In this document: positions 1-7,858 of the stretch, piece after piece | Layout: each line of letters opens with the position of its first letter | Numbering within the stretch: the stretch's first letter is position 1 | NCBI GenBank assembly: GCA_011763485.2 | Contig: JAANSK020289601.1 | Span: 1 to 20,114 of the forward strand | Length of the DNA stretch: 20,114 nucleotides | Direction of reading: 5' to 3' | Source: Isoetes engelmannii | Taxonomy: Eukaryota; Streptophyta; Lycopodiopsida; Isoetales; Isoetaceae | The notes under the pieces: generated by a model | What the model saw: only the letters and a program-made list of their open reading frames with translations | What the model was told of the DNA's origin: nothing | Databases searched by the model: none | Position numbers and translations under genes: made by a program

Positions 1-2
1 AC

Positions 3-113
3 GGGTTAAATGCTTTAGAGCATGTGCTTGACCTGAATCCTGAGTCTGCGGGAACTTATGTACTACTTTCAAACATATGTGCTGCAGCTGGTCAGTTCGA
101 AGATGTAGAATAG
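3..113 (+). pseudogene. C-terminal fragment of a PLS-class PPR protein (E-motif region), broken
   Basis: The frame from base 3 reads 36 residues before a TAG at 111-113. They include DLNPESAGTYVLLSNICAAA and end GQFEDVE. This matches the E-motif region of plant PLS-class pentatricopeptide repeat proteins, whose usual form is LEPENAGTYVLLSNIYAAAG followed by WDDVARVRKLM. These proteins bind organelle RNA and often direct C-to-U editing. The TAG falls inside the motif. Shifting one base after it gives a basic stretch (RRKRRGV) resembling the expected RKLMKERGV, which suggests a frameshift or other decay rather than a natural end. The rest of the gene lies before the window, so it may be either a pseudogene or a gene with a shortened end. 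I see no DYW domain downstream. Confidence 0.7.
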
Positions 114-1483
114 GAGAAAGAGGAGGGGGGTTAATTGTGCTTCACAGAGTAACTACTGGAAATTCCCTTGACCAGTTACCTGTGTAAAATTATCATGAGG
201 GTGACTAGAAAAATCTGGCTACTAGTAGTGCTATGATCTAGCTATATATACCCTGGTTCAATGCTTTGACAAGAAGAGACAAGAATCCCGCCGATTAAGT
301 GTCAAGCAATATTTTGTTTTTGTTCTGAGGATTTTCGAATAGGAAGATCATGGTTCTTATCTAGCTGGTTCTTGGTCTTGCCGCTGATCATCTAGCATCA
401 GTCTGTGCTTTGAAATGGTGGTTGTCCATGGTTATCCTTGTCAAGAATATGAGGTCTGGCTTATCATACCACTGTAAAAGTAAAGAGCATTTCCTTCAAA
501 AGAGAACTACATAGCATTTCAGTAAATGAGGTTGGACGCTTTGTTACGGATATGGCTACATTCTTGCTGGCATGAATACACATGGTATCAGGAATCAGGC
601 CGCTACATTCTGGCCTCCCATTCTCGCATAGCTTGCTTCAGGTAGCTGACTTTCTTCTTAGATAATTGGAGAATGAATCTCGTTTGTACTTAACTGATTT
701 GCATCTTTCGTTATGGTAATATCATATGCATTTCATGCATCTTTATTCTAAATGTTGAGGTGCTTGTATTTATGTTTTCAGTGAACAGTTTGTTTGTTTG
801 AGCATAACATTATTTCGTGAACATGTCATAATAAAGAAATCAACCACTTAGTTTCCACAAGTTCATAAGTATATCTCTGTTTCTCTTAAGCAAGGTTGGA
901 GATAACTGGATTACAGAGTCCCATGAGAGAGTTCATTTTCATTCATGCTGCAGCTCAACGATATGATGGTCGGATTGGTAACCTGAGAGGGCACAAGATG
1001 GAGCTTAACACGTGTGGTCTCATCAAGTAATACAGAGGTGCTTGTCATTTTATATTAAATCCCCATTGTTCCCTGAACTGTTCAGAATTTATCTTCAACG
1101 GGACTGTTATATGTGCAGGATTGACACCTAGTGGAAAAGTTTAGACATGTTATGGTTGTTGTGGCTTGATAGTATTTTAGGGAACATAATTCTCTTTTAT
1201 AGTCAATTATATTCATGTTTTGATTTCAAGAGTGATTGCGCACCATAAGGATGCTAAAATTGGGCCCATAAGGATGCTAAAATTGGTCTTCTGTGACATT
1301 TTGCTTGATGCTCAACTTGACACACCATATAGTGCCATGATTTAATGGGATTGGCTTGGCCTAACGTGGATACAATTGGATGCAACTCTCAATGGATTGC
1401 TTGTAAAGTTTCAATATCGAATAGCCAAGCCTTGAATGGGCACCCTAATATCTCCACCAATACGACGCATCTTAAGTTGAAGG
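114..1483. other. Gene-free stretch after the PPR fragment
   Basis: No coding segment of convincing length or family resemblance is visible on either strand. The sequence is AT-rich with scattered stops. The only clear structures are a short tandem duplication at 1244-1286 and an imperfect duplication just before 1484. Confidence 0.6.
1244..1286. repeat. Short tandem duplication, about 22-bp unit, two copies
   Basis: The text ccataaggatgctaaaattg occurs twice in a row with a period of about 22 bp. It lies in non-coding sequence and no function is apparent. Confidence 0.85.
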
Positions 1484-2155
1484 CACCAATATGAATGGGC
1501 ACCAATATGACGCATCATAAGTTGAAGGCATTGCCAACTTGGCATTGACAAGGCTTGCCATCTAATTCCCATGCCACATACATAGCCTTGGAATGCTACC
1601 TTATTGCAAATTAGATTATGCACCTTCTTCTAGGTTGTTGTTTCTATGTACAGATTTGAAACATATAGCTTTGCCGATAGTGATTTTTTCATCTAAAAAC
1701 TAATAAATTTCTAGTTTAGTAGGAGAAGCTTACCATATCCATTTCTATTAATCACAATACAAAAAGATGACAATAGGATTATCTTCTGTTGTGGAAGAAT
1801 TAAGGCAAGATAACATTTGGTAATGTCTTGGTATGTATTCTTGTGCCACAATTGTTATTTGTATTTCAATGATGTGAACGAGCAATTTTGGAAATGCTAA
1901 GGTTGGGCTTAATTTTTGCTTACATTTTCTCTAGAGATCTCGAAGCATGCAAGGTGTTTCTTTTTCTTTTGCAGGAAAGGATTCGGCGCGTGGAGGCTAC
2001 AAGGATTGTGTCCTTAGTGTTGCAGCATTTCTGCGATATGGTTTTCATTTCGTCAATCTATTTTTATATGGAGTGATATAATGTCTCATGGGGGGGTGTA
2101 CCAATAGTGACCACTTAAGAATTATGAACAAGGAAATATTGAAAAATAAAATATT
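1484..2155. repeat. Direct repeat, copy 1 (partner at 5175-5889)
   Basis: This stretch and 5175-5889 are nearly the same sequence in the same orientation, 3.69 kb apart. They differ by scattered substitutions, a gap of about 20 bases near 1674, and a 20-bp tandem duplication present only in copy 2. Homology starts at caccaatatgaatgggcacc and ends in the AT-rich tract at 2140-2155, where copy 1 passes into a perfect hairpin and then the AUX-like pseudogene. It has no TG...CA ends or primer-binding site of an LTR. It could be a segmental duplication or two insertions of one unclassified element. Confidence 0.9.
1973..2080 (+). other. Exon-like open segment inside the direct repeat, copy 1
   Basis: After a pyrimidine-rich tract ending TTTTGCAG there is an open frame that reads GKDSARGGYKDCVLSVAAFL, continues with RYGFHF, and ends at a TAA in the tract gtgatataa. 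The second repeat copy keeps the same frame open and ends at the matching stop. The splice-acceptor-like start and shared stop suggest the last exon of some gene carried by the repeat. I do not recognise the family. Differences between the copies change amino acids (two Ala to Val, one Asn to Asp), so I see no sign of purifying selection. Confidence 0.3.
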
Positions 2156-2174
2156 TCAGTATTTTATTTTTCAA
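2139..2174. repeat. Perfect hairpin: 15-bp arms, 6-nt loop
   Basis: Arm ttgaaaaataaaata (2139-2153) and its exact reverse complement (2160-2174) flank the loop tttcag. With one mismatch the pairing extends to 2133 and 2180. It sits where direct-repeat copy 1 ends and the AUX-like pseudogene begins. Confidence 0.9.
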
Positions 2175-2180
2175 CATTTC

Positions 2181-2859
2181 TCCACTACGGCTACTTATTT
2201 AATAGCTGCTCCCAGCGTTTATGGTCAGGATCTATGGTGTTTCTATTCGTTTCAGAGTGGCCAGGGACCAAAGAACCCAGTGAAATTTTTTACTGGCGCC
2301 ACAAATGTATTATTTGCATTTGGGGGACGTGGCGTTGCTGTGTATGCAGTTTTTCTACATATTGTTGAGCATATTCAACTTCATTGCTGATAAAGGTCAT
2401 TGTGACATTCACAAAGAAATTTTGGAAGCTATGGAATATGGAGAAAGGCTTAAATATGTCTACGATGCATTGATATTGTATTGGCTTATATCAACCATCG
2501 CAAGTTCCACTTCGATATATTGCGCTTATGGAGATAGTCTTTTGGGAGCATCTAATGTATTTGTAGTTCTGTCATCTTCTCCATGGCGCAATCTTGCAAT
2601 ATTTTCTATGTTTGTACATCAGGTATAAATTACTTCTGCCTCGCTACATTTAATGGTTACAATTAGTAAACTACTTTGAGATGAGCAGAGTACTGCATTT
2701 ATTACCTTCATATATGCAGTCTTCCTTATTGTTGAGAAGCTTTTCAAAGTTCATGAGAGACAGTTTGGTTTAGGGATATTGGCGAGACTCCCAGTGGTGT
2801 TACTTGGTTAGTTTGTGGCTCTTGTTGTTCCATTCTTTGCGTGCCGTATGGCCAAAGGT
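2181..2859 (+). pseudogene. Decayed AUX/LAX-like auxin influx carrier, internal exons
   Basis: Three blocks resemble the AUX1/LAX amino acid/auxin permease family, which imports auxin across the plasma membrane. Block 1 (2181-2341) includes FFTGATNVLFAFGGRGVAV, matching the family's YFTGATNILYTFGGHAVTV. Block 2 (2416-2622) starts EILEAM (family EIMHAM), contains YGDSLLGASN (family FGDALLNHSN) and ends VHQ before GTATAA. Block 3 (2698-2859) starts FITF and includes ILARLPVV and VPFF, matching ARLPVV and FPFFGP. It is broken: an in-frame TAG at 2809, a TGA at 2860, and TGCA instead of a TGCAG acceptor before block 3. I found no N-terminal or C-terminal exons. Because introns lie between the blocks, it came from a genomic copy and is not a processed one. 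Confidence 0.75.
2342..2395 (+). repeat. Extra partial copy of the 'YAVFL.IVE' segment within the pseudogene
   Basis: The sequence between AUX-like blocks 1 and 2 translates as YAVFLHIVEHIQ. It resembles YAVFLIVEKLFKVH at 2713-2754 in block 3, and the DNA is roughly three quarters identical by eye. A piece of block 3 appears to have been copied into the block 1/block 2 intron, or the reverse. Confidence 0.5.
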
Positions 2860-4289
2860 TGAGAAAAAGGTAGTCTGAATGCTAGAGCTTTGAGTAGAAT
2901 ATGCATGTGGTTCTTTGCAAAACACTTGAACACTGCAATAGTTGAGGGAATATATGTGGTCTGAATTTATACCATGACTAAAAAGGCATATCAGCTATTA
3001 TGTATTCCCTATCTATTCATTTGAAAGCATCCTGTTGGATACTAGATGGGTCATGCAAGATAAACATAAATAATTTATAAAGTTTTTTTTAGGCTATTTT
3101 CTAGGTATTGTTAATTTCATGCCTACTGTTTTCCTACTCCAGGTAAGTAAATATACAAATTTGCTTTTGCAAATATTCAATTTTCTTTGATTGAAGATTA
3201 TGAAGCTGCAAATTTAACGCTCTATTACGTGCTTATGATCTCGACTTTGAAAGGGATGTGAAGGATAAATTGGCTTTTGGCTTGCAACCGAGTGGAGCCA
3301 TGTTGCATGACCAGGTTGATGATATATGTTTTGCTAGAAACAACACACTGTGTTTGTTTGTCTTAAAAATGTTGAAGTTCTTATTGTCTTTCGCTTCTAT
3401 GGGATTTGTAACTTTGACTCTATTACTTATTTTTCTCATCTATAACTTTTGATGTTATGTACAGTTCTAAAGACTGATGACAGAAACGGAAAAAAACGAG
3501 ATCACCATCTTATAATGTACTTATGTTAGCATGAGCAAGCAATCTGCAAATGTTGCATTAGTTCAGACCAAATACAAGAAGCGGATGCAGAGCTTCTTTG
3601 TACAAGTTTGTTTGTAGCTTTCTTCACAATTGATGTAGTTAACATACAAAGTATTGTAAATGCTGGACTAAAAGACATGGCGGCTGAAGCCAATGTTAGT
3701 ATGGTCTCTCAAATGAGAGAGCTTATAATGGAGTCGGTGACAGGATTGGCAGTCTGCATTGTATTGAAAGATACCTATCCTAGGTTTCGATTTCCTGGAA
3801 TAATGGGGACTATGGAGCTTTGATAAGATGTAGTAACAGGCAGTGGCACTTTTTGGACATTATCAGACTATGATGTATGTCTGAGATATATCTCTGACAT
3901 TGATTATGATTACAAATCACATATGCCTAGATGACAAATGCAAATATTTGAAGGTAATAGATTTTCAAATCTTCAATAATTACAATAGCTCTTGTTCAGA
4001 TTTTTACCGTTTGGGCAATTAATTAGTAACAATTTCTCTTCGGCATCTTTGTTGTGTTAAAATGGCTAGGTTGAATGAGCTTCCATATTTGCCTCCAATC
4101 TAGGCTCAATATGTGGATTTAAGATGTTGCTAAAACATTTGTAACAATGCGTTTTGAAAGTCATTGTATATCTATAATGGTATTGTTGCAAAATACACCT
4201 TGTGCAAATGTTGATTTGATAACTCAATATGCATACATCCAATGCTAAATTTCCTTTTTATTTTGTGAAGGGGTGGGGAAGTGTGCCCA
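2860..4289. other. Non-coding or unidentified sequence between the AUX-like pseudogene and the promoter-like segment
   Basis: No recognisable gene. One exon-like open segment at 3608-3823 (plus) includes KDMAAEANVSMVSQMRELIM and ends GTMEL before TGA. It has protein-like composition but I cannot assign it to a family. The remaining AUX/LAX C-terminal motifs are not visible here. Confidence 0.5.
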
Positions 4290-4339
4290 GAACGCCGCAT
4301 GTTACACCGCATGCGGCGTTCCCTCTCCCGCATGCGGGA
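4290..4339. repeat. GC-rich palindrome pair upstream of the first-exon candidate
   Basis: Two perfect inverted repeats lie side by side. The first is gaacgccgcatg at 4290-4301 and its complement at 4310-4321, with an 8-nt loop. The second is tcccgcatgcggga at 4326-4339, fully self-complementary. Both centre on the CGCATGCG core. They stand out in AT-rich surroundings and lie about 190 bp before the candidate start codon, so paired transcription-factor sites are possible but unproven. Confidence 0.8.
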
Positions 4340-4465
4340 ATTTTTTGTCGCATTGCCCCGTCTACGTTTTTTTTTTTCAAAAACCTTACCGCCGAAACTT
4401 CTAGGCTATGGCTTTTGCGTCTCGATTCTTCCCTCTCTGCTACGTCTTTCTTCGTGGGGCTTGCG

Positions 4466-4475
4466 CTTTATAGAG
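4466..4475 (+). promoter_or_regulatory. Possible TATA-like element
   Basis: The text ctttatagag lies about 55 bp upstream of the candidate ATG at 4526, in a CT-rich, GC-elevated tract typical of plant 5' untranslated regions. The short distance to the ATG implies a very short leader if it is used. No transcript evidence is available. Confidence 0.2.
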
Positions 4476-4525
4476 CTCTCGACAGATTCTCCTCCGATCT
4501 TTCTTTCTTTTCTACACAGCAGGTG

Positions 4526-4556
4526 ATGCCGTCGCATTCGGGCTTGAGAGCAGAAG
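4526..4556 (+). CDS. Candidate first coding exon of eIF2A
   Basis: ATG at 4526 opens a 31-base segment encoding MPSHSGLRAE plus one base, followed by a good donor (AAG/GTAGGT). The first clearly conserved eIF2A exon begins at 11916 and needs exactly one preceding base. Joining makes GTT (Val) and gives MPSHSGLRAE-V-KEPQGIS. This matches the usual plant layout of about 10-18 residues before the REPDGFS-like motif. The preceding CT-rich tract looks like a 5' leader. No alternative in 10,100-11,900 fits the phase: the candidate ending at 10,460 is phase 0. The exon is short and far away, so the link is an inference. Confidence 0.45.
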
Positions 4557-4820
4557 GTAGGTTTTTGTGAGGTTTTATTGGCATGTAGAATGTTGGATCT
4601 TATCACGAATATTTTTCATAGGCACTGGATCCTATGATCCTTCAGCATTGTTGCAGTCATTCCTTCATTCTGTTTAAATTTCATCTTTCTTCTTGCCCTA
4701 AATCGAAAGACCAGTCTGTGTAGCAGCAGAGAGGCGGTTAAGCTAACAGGTAGAACTTTTTTTTTGGTATATTGGGCTTAATCGGCTATGGCAATATCAT
4801 TCCAGCATAGCTTTGATTGC

Positions 4821-4867
4821 AGCATAGCAGAGGAGTCGCTTTTGATCTAGCATAGCAGAGGAGTCGC
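4821..4867. repeat. Spaced duplication of a 19-bp sequence
   Basis: agcatagcagaggagtcgc occurs at 4821-4839 and 4849-4867, separated by 9 bases, with further partial copies of catagcag next to it. No function is apparent. Confidence 0.85.
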
Positions 4868-5119
4868 ATAGCAGAGTGCGAAATTTTGTAATCAGAAAAT
4901 CAAAATCGGCAATCGGCGAGAATTTTTTTTCCAGACTTTCTCCGGCATTCTTTTTCGTTTGTGGTTTTGTTTATTAGCGTTGCTGCTTGTTACACGGGTT
5001 GTGGCAGTGCCTGGGAAAACGGCTCTGAGCTGTGAATGATATGGGGGAATGGGGAGGAATAAGGTTTCTGAATTCTTCATCTTTGAGTTTGCCCTTCTCA
5101 TATTTACTATTCACATTCT

Positions 5120-5162
5120 TCAGAGAGCACGTAGATGCTCCAAGCATCTACGTGCTCTCTGA
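5120..5162. repeat. Perfect 20-bp hairpin with 3-nt loop
   Basis: Arm tcagagagcacgtagatgct (5120-5139) is followed by cca and then its exact 20-base reverse complement (5143-5162). It ends 12 bases before direct-repeat copy 2 begins at 5175. The very tight loop and perfect arms suggest a recent fold-back copy at the junction. A small-RNA precursor is less likely because the stem is only 20 bp. Confidence 0.95.
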
Positions 5163-5174
5163 TATGATCTACGC

Positions 5175-5889
5175 CACCAATATGAATGGGCACCAATATG
5201 ACGCATCATAAGTTGAAGGCATTGCCAACTTGGCATTGACAAGGCTTGCCATCTAATTCCCATGCCACATACATAGCCTTGGAATGCTACCTTATTGCAA
5301 ATTAGATTAGCACCCTCTTCTAAGTTGTTGTTTCTATGTACAGATTTGAAACATATAGCTTTGCAATCTGAACAATATACTTGAACTCGATAGTGATTTG
5401 TTCATCTAAAAACTAATAAATTTCTAGTTTAGTAGGAGAAGCTTACCATATCCATTTCTATTAATCACAATACAAAAAGATGACAATAGGATTATCTTCT
5501 GTTGTGGAAGAATTAAGGCAAGATAACATTTGGTAGTGTCTTGGTATGTATTCTTGTGTCTTGGTATGTATTCTTGTATTGTATTTGTATTTCAATGATG
5601 TGAACGAGCAATTTTGGAAATGCTAAGGTTGGGCTTAATTTTTGCTTACATTTTCTCTAGAGATCGAAGCATGCAAGGTGTTTCTTTTCCTTTTGCAGGA
5701 AAGGATTCAGTGCGTGGAGGCTACAAGGATTGTGTCCTTAGTGTTGTAGCATTTCTGCGATATGGTTTTCATTTCTTCGATCTATTTTTATATGGAGTGA
5801 TATAATGTCTCATGGGGGGGAGGGGGGGGGGTGTACCAATAGTGACCACTTAAGAATTATGAACAAGGAAATATTGAAAAATGAAATAT
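5175..5889. repeat. Direct repeat, copy 2 (partner at 1484-2155)
   Basis: Same sequence and orientation as copy 1. It carries a 20-bp tandem duplication (gtcttggtatgtattcttgt twice, near 5537-5576) that copy 1 lacks, and it retains about 20 bases near 5364 that copy 1 has lost. The exon-like open segment ending gtgatataa is kept here too (about 5698-5805). The copy runs into the G-rich end of the MITE candidate. Confidence 0.9.
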
Positions 5890-6203
5890 TTTTTTCATTA
5901 AAATGCATAGCGTAAAAGCTCTTGGTATGAGGTATTCCATATAAGTTTCTTGCAAAACATCATGTAAATATAGCCCACGAAATCTTCACATGAAATGGGC
6001 CTATCTAAAAAATAGCATGGATCATTCAAATACCCTAATATGGATCAATATTGGATGATTGAGATTGAACCCATTTTTTTTACCCACTTAATTCAATGGT
6101 TGAGATTAAGATAAAAAAATTGTGTTGAGCCACTATTGGCAAAATTGATATGTTTTACCATGATACACTATTGTGCCATGGTCCACTATTGGTGATCCTC
6201 CCC
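5814..6203. mobile_element. MITE candidate with imperfect terminal inverted repeats
   Basis: The left end is a G-run followed by tgtaccaatagtgaccac (5832-5849). The right end, tggtccactattggtgat followed by cctcccc (6179-6203), is nearly its reverse complement, sharing ACCAATAGTG and the G-run. The interior is AT-rich and non-coding, with further cactattg copies near the right end. Length is about 390 bp. I could not define a clean target-site duplication, so the superfamily is open. Direct-repeat copy 1 has only the left end (2090-2155). Confidence 0.5.
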
Positions 6204-6330
6204 TAATACAAATGCATGTATAAATATGGAACTTATCTAAATAATGAGGCTATATGTAAGGAGGGTTTTATAGGAAAAAATGTATATAGGGGGATTCTAT
6301 CTAACCTCATGCACGTACATGGCATACCTG

Positions 6331-6460
6331 ATGTGACAACTTAATTATCGTGCCCCAACCAACTAGGCAAAAGCGTCTAGAGGTTGAGGTTTCGACCCTC
6401 TATATGTGATAATTAGGTGCCGCCTCCTCAAGACCCTCTCGAGTAGCCCATAAACCATGT
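6331..6460. repeat. Dispersed repeat 'R', copy 1
   Basis: It contains ttaattatcgtgccccaacc, a ccctctatatgtgat core and ctctcgagta. The same pieces in the same order recur at 7473-7583, and in reverse complement at 7605-7735. It lies just before the plastid fragment. Confidence 0.75.
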
Positions 6461-6494
6461 CAACTCCTTCCCTTTTCAAGACTGATGGCCTCAA

Positions 6495-6881
6495 TCATCT
6501 GCCTTGCCGCGTAATAAATTGAGTACGTACATGCATCTTGTATGCAGCCATTTTCAAAGCCGTTGTAGCAATAGCTTCTGGTACTCCACCCATTTCATAA
6601 ATTATTCTACCCGGTTTAACGACAAATACCCAAAATTCCGAAGATCCTTTTCTCGAACCCATATATGTTTCTGCAGGTCTCACAGTGATAGGCTTGTCAG
6701 AAAATATACGTATCCATAATTTTCCACCGCGACGAGCATAATGGGTAATTGCTCGTCGTCCTGCTTCCACCTGTCTGGATGTGATCCAAGCAGGCCCAAG
6801 TGCCTGAAGGGCAAATCTTTTGAAGCAAATAAGATTGCCTCGAGTGATCACTGAATGGACACGAATAGGTCCGGATTCCAT
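6495..6881 (-). pseudogene. rpl16: Plastid-derived rpl16 fragment (NUPT), reading frame still open
   Basis: The minus strand encodes a 128-residue open frame that matches chloroplast ribosomal protein uL16 (rpl16 exon 2). Recognisable blocks are [66 protein letters not shown] and KM.VRTQFIT. Plant mitochondrial rpl16 is clearly different, so the source is plastid. The first 10 or so residues and the last four are not native: the short N-terminal exon and intron are absent. Several conserved residues have changed (for example GSGKG to GSRKG). No transit peptide is visible, so it is most likely a dead insertion that happens to have stayed open. Confidence 0.88.
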
Positions 6882-6921
6882 AATTCCAAAGGTAGAACAA
6901 CGGTCCCCAAACCCATGGGTT

Positions 6922-7035
6922 AAGGGTTCGAATCCCTCACTTTGGTTTTGGCAAAGACGAGATTTGAACCCCGATACAGATCAGCTCGGGTGCTGGAAGC
7001 ACCAACGGAATAACCTCTTGAAAGGCTGATCAATC
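6922..7035. repeat. tRNA-like fragments in both orientations
   Basis: On the plus strand, agggttcgaatccct (6923-6937) is a T-arm/B-box match. On the minus strand, ggggttcaaatctcg (6962-6976) is another, and upstream of it ggtgcttccagcacc (6989-7003) resembles an anticodon arm with a TCC anticodon. Neither gives a full cloverleaf. They are best read as tRNA-derived SINE heads or broken tRNA pieces. Confidence 0.35.
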
Positions 7036-7061
7036 TCGATTATCTGTCTTAAAGGTTTCTA

Positions 7062-7129
7062 TTTACCAACTGGGACGCTCCCATGGAGACTTGAACTCGA
7101 GACTCAACTCTGACACCAAATTGATAAGG
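7062..7129 (-). repeat. tRNA-like repeat, inverted partner of 7733-7800
   Basis: On the minus strand this reads tatcaatttggtgtcagagt and later gagttcaagtctcc and gtcccagttggtaaat. It aligns along its length with plus-strand 7733-7800. The gagttcaagtctcc portion resembles a pol III B box. Confidence 0.7.
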
Positions 7130-7204
7130 ACTATCCTCAGTAGCCTTAACTAACTTCCAAAAATAGTGGATCCTTCATGAAAATTGTTATCCAATGGACC
7201 CTAA

Positions 7205-7260
7205 CCTTTTCCAAAGCCCCCCCATCTCCCCTTCCTCCCTCTTCCCCCCTCCCCCTCCTC
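7205..7260. other. Long pyrimidine-rich tract
   Basis: About 50 bases are almost pure C/T on the plus strand (runs such as cccccccatctccccttcc). Such mirror-like homopurine/homopyrimidine tracts can form triplex structures and are frequent breakpoints. No other function can be assigned. Confidence 0.6.
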
Positions 7261-7298
7261 GAGATGCTTGAGCATGTGGAACACACAAATGTTGCCAC

Positions 7299-7370
7299 GA
7301 GGTATTGAATCTTAGCTCTGATACCAATTGATATGAGGTATTGAATCTTAGCTCTGATACCAATTGATAT
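7299..7370 (-). repeat. Perfect tandem 36-bp duplication carrying initiator-tRNA primer-site sequence
   Basis: Units 7299-7334 and 7335-7370 are identical. Each contains gctctgatacca (7315-7326 and 7351-7362), the reverse complement of TGGTATCAGAGC. That 12-mer is the standard primer-binding site for initiator Met-tRNA in plant LTR retrotransposons, here on the minus strand next to TATCAAT. It is probably the junction of a decayed LTR element, duplicated in tandem. Confidence 0.8.
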
Positions 7371-7406
7371 GACACCTTAATTATCGTTGATTTCATGGGG
7401 TTTCAT

Positions 7407-7466
7407 GGAATCGAACCTAACCAAATGGGACAACAGCCCCAAACCTTAACCAAGTGAGAGGGCCAC
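7407..7466 (-). mobile_element. SINE-like pol III promoter (A box and B box)
   Basis: On the minus strand ggttcgattcc (7407-7417) is an exact B-box match. About 50 bases upstream, gtggccctctcacttggtta (7466-7447) resembles the A box/D arm of Leu- or Ser-type tRNAs. Order and spacing fit a tRNA-derived SINE head. Body and tail are not delimited. Confidence 0.4.
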
Positions 7467-7472
7467 CATCCC

Positions 7473-7735
7473 TGACACCTTAATTATCGTGCCCCAACCA
7501 ACCGAGCAAAAACGTCTAAGCATTGATGTTTGACCCTCTATATGTGATTATTAGGTGCCATCTCCCCAAGCTCCTCTCGAGTGGTCTCCATGGCCCCCCA
7601 AACGATGGGCTACTCAAGAAGATCTAGGGGGTCGACACCTAATTATCATATATAGAGAGTCAAACCCTTGGTCAAATCTCAACGTCTAGATGCCTTTGCC
7701 CAGTTGGTTGGGGCACGATAATCAAGGTGTGGTAT
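7473..7735. repeat. Dispersed repeat 'R', copies 2 and 3 as an imperfect inverted pair
   Basis: Copy 2 (7473-7583, plus) and copy 3 (7605-7735, reverse complement) share the cgtgccccaacc, ccctctatat and aattaggtg blocks, forming a long imperfect palindrome centred near 7594. Copy 3 leads into tgcccagttggttggggca (7697-7715, A-box-like), atcaattggtatcatag (7734-7750) and agttcaagtctcc (7761-7773, B-box-like), suggesting that R is the tail of a tRNA-derived element. Confidence 0.6.
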
Positions 7736-7858
7736 CAATTGGTATCATAGTCGAGTATCTAGTTCAAGTCTCCAGGGGAGTGTCCCAATTAGTAAATTGG
7801 CTCATGGGCGAATGATGTAAGTCCCATTTAGTGAGCGGCGCCAAATCTCGCCACGGAT

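Noticed and set aside
898-955. Text reading GDNWITESHERVHF, faintly like the WIEV..RVH motif of PPR proteins
   Set aside because: Too short, out of context and without neighbouring motifs. Probably coincidence.
3608-3823. Exon-like plus-strand segment ending GTMEL
   Set aside because: Protein-like composition, but no family resemblance and no clear partner exons. Mentioned only within the surrounding stretch.
4229-4570. A 113-residue open frame across the promoter-like segment
   Set aside because: It is low-complexity, rich in Ser, Phe and Leu because of CT-rich leader sequence, and conflicts with the better-supported short ATG exon at 4526.
6922-7003. Functional organelle or nuclear tRNA genes
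   Set aside because: T-arm and anticodon-arm matches exist, but no complete cloverleaf or paired acceptor stem can be drawn in either orientation.
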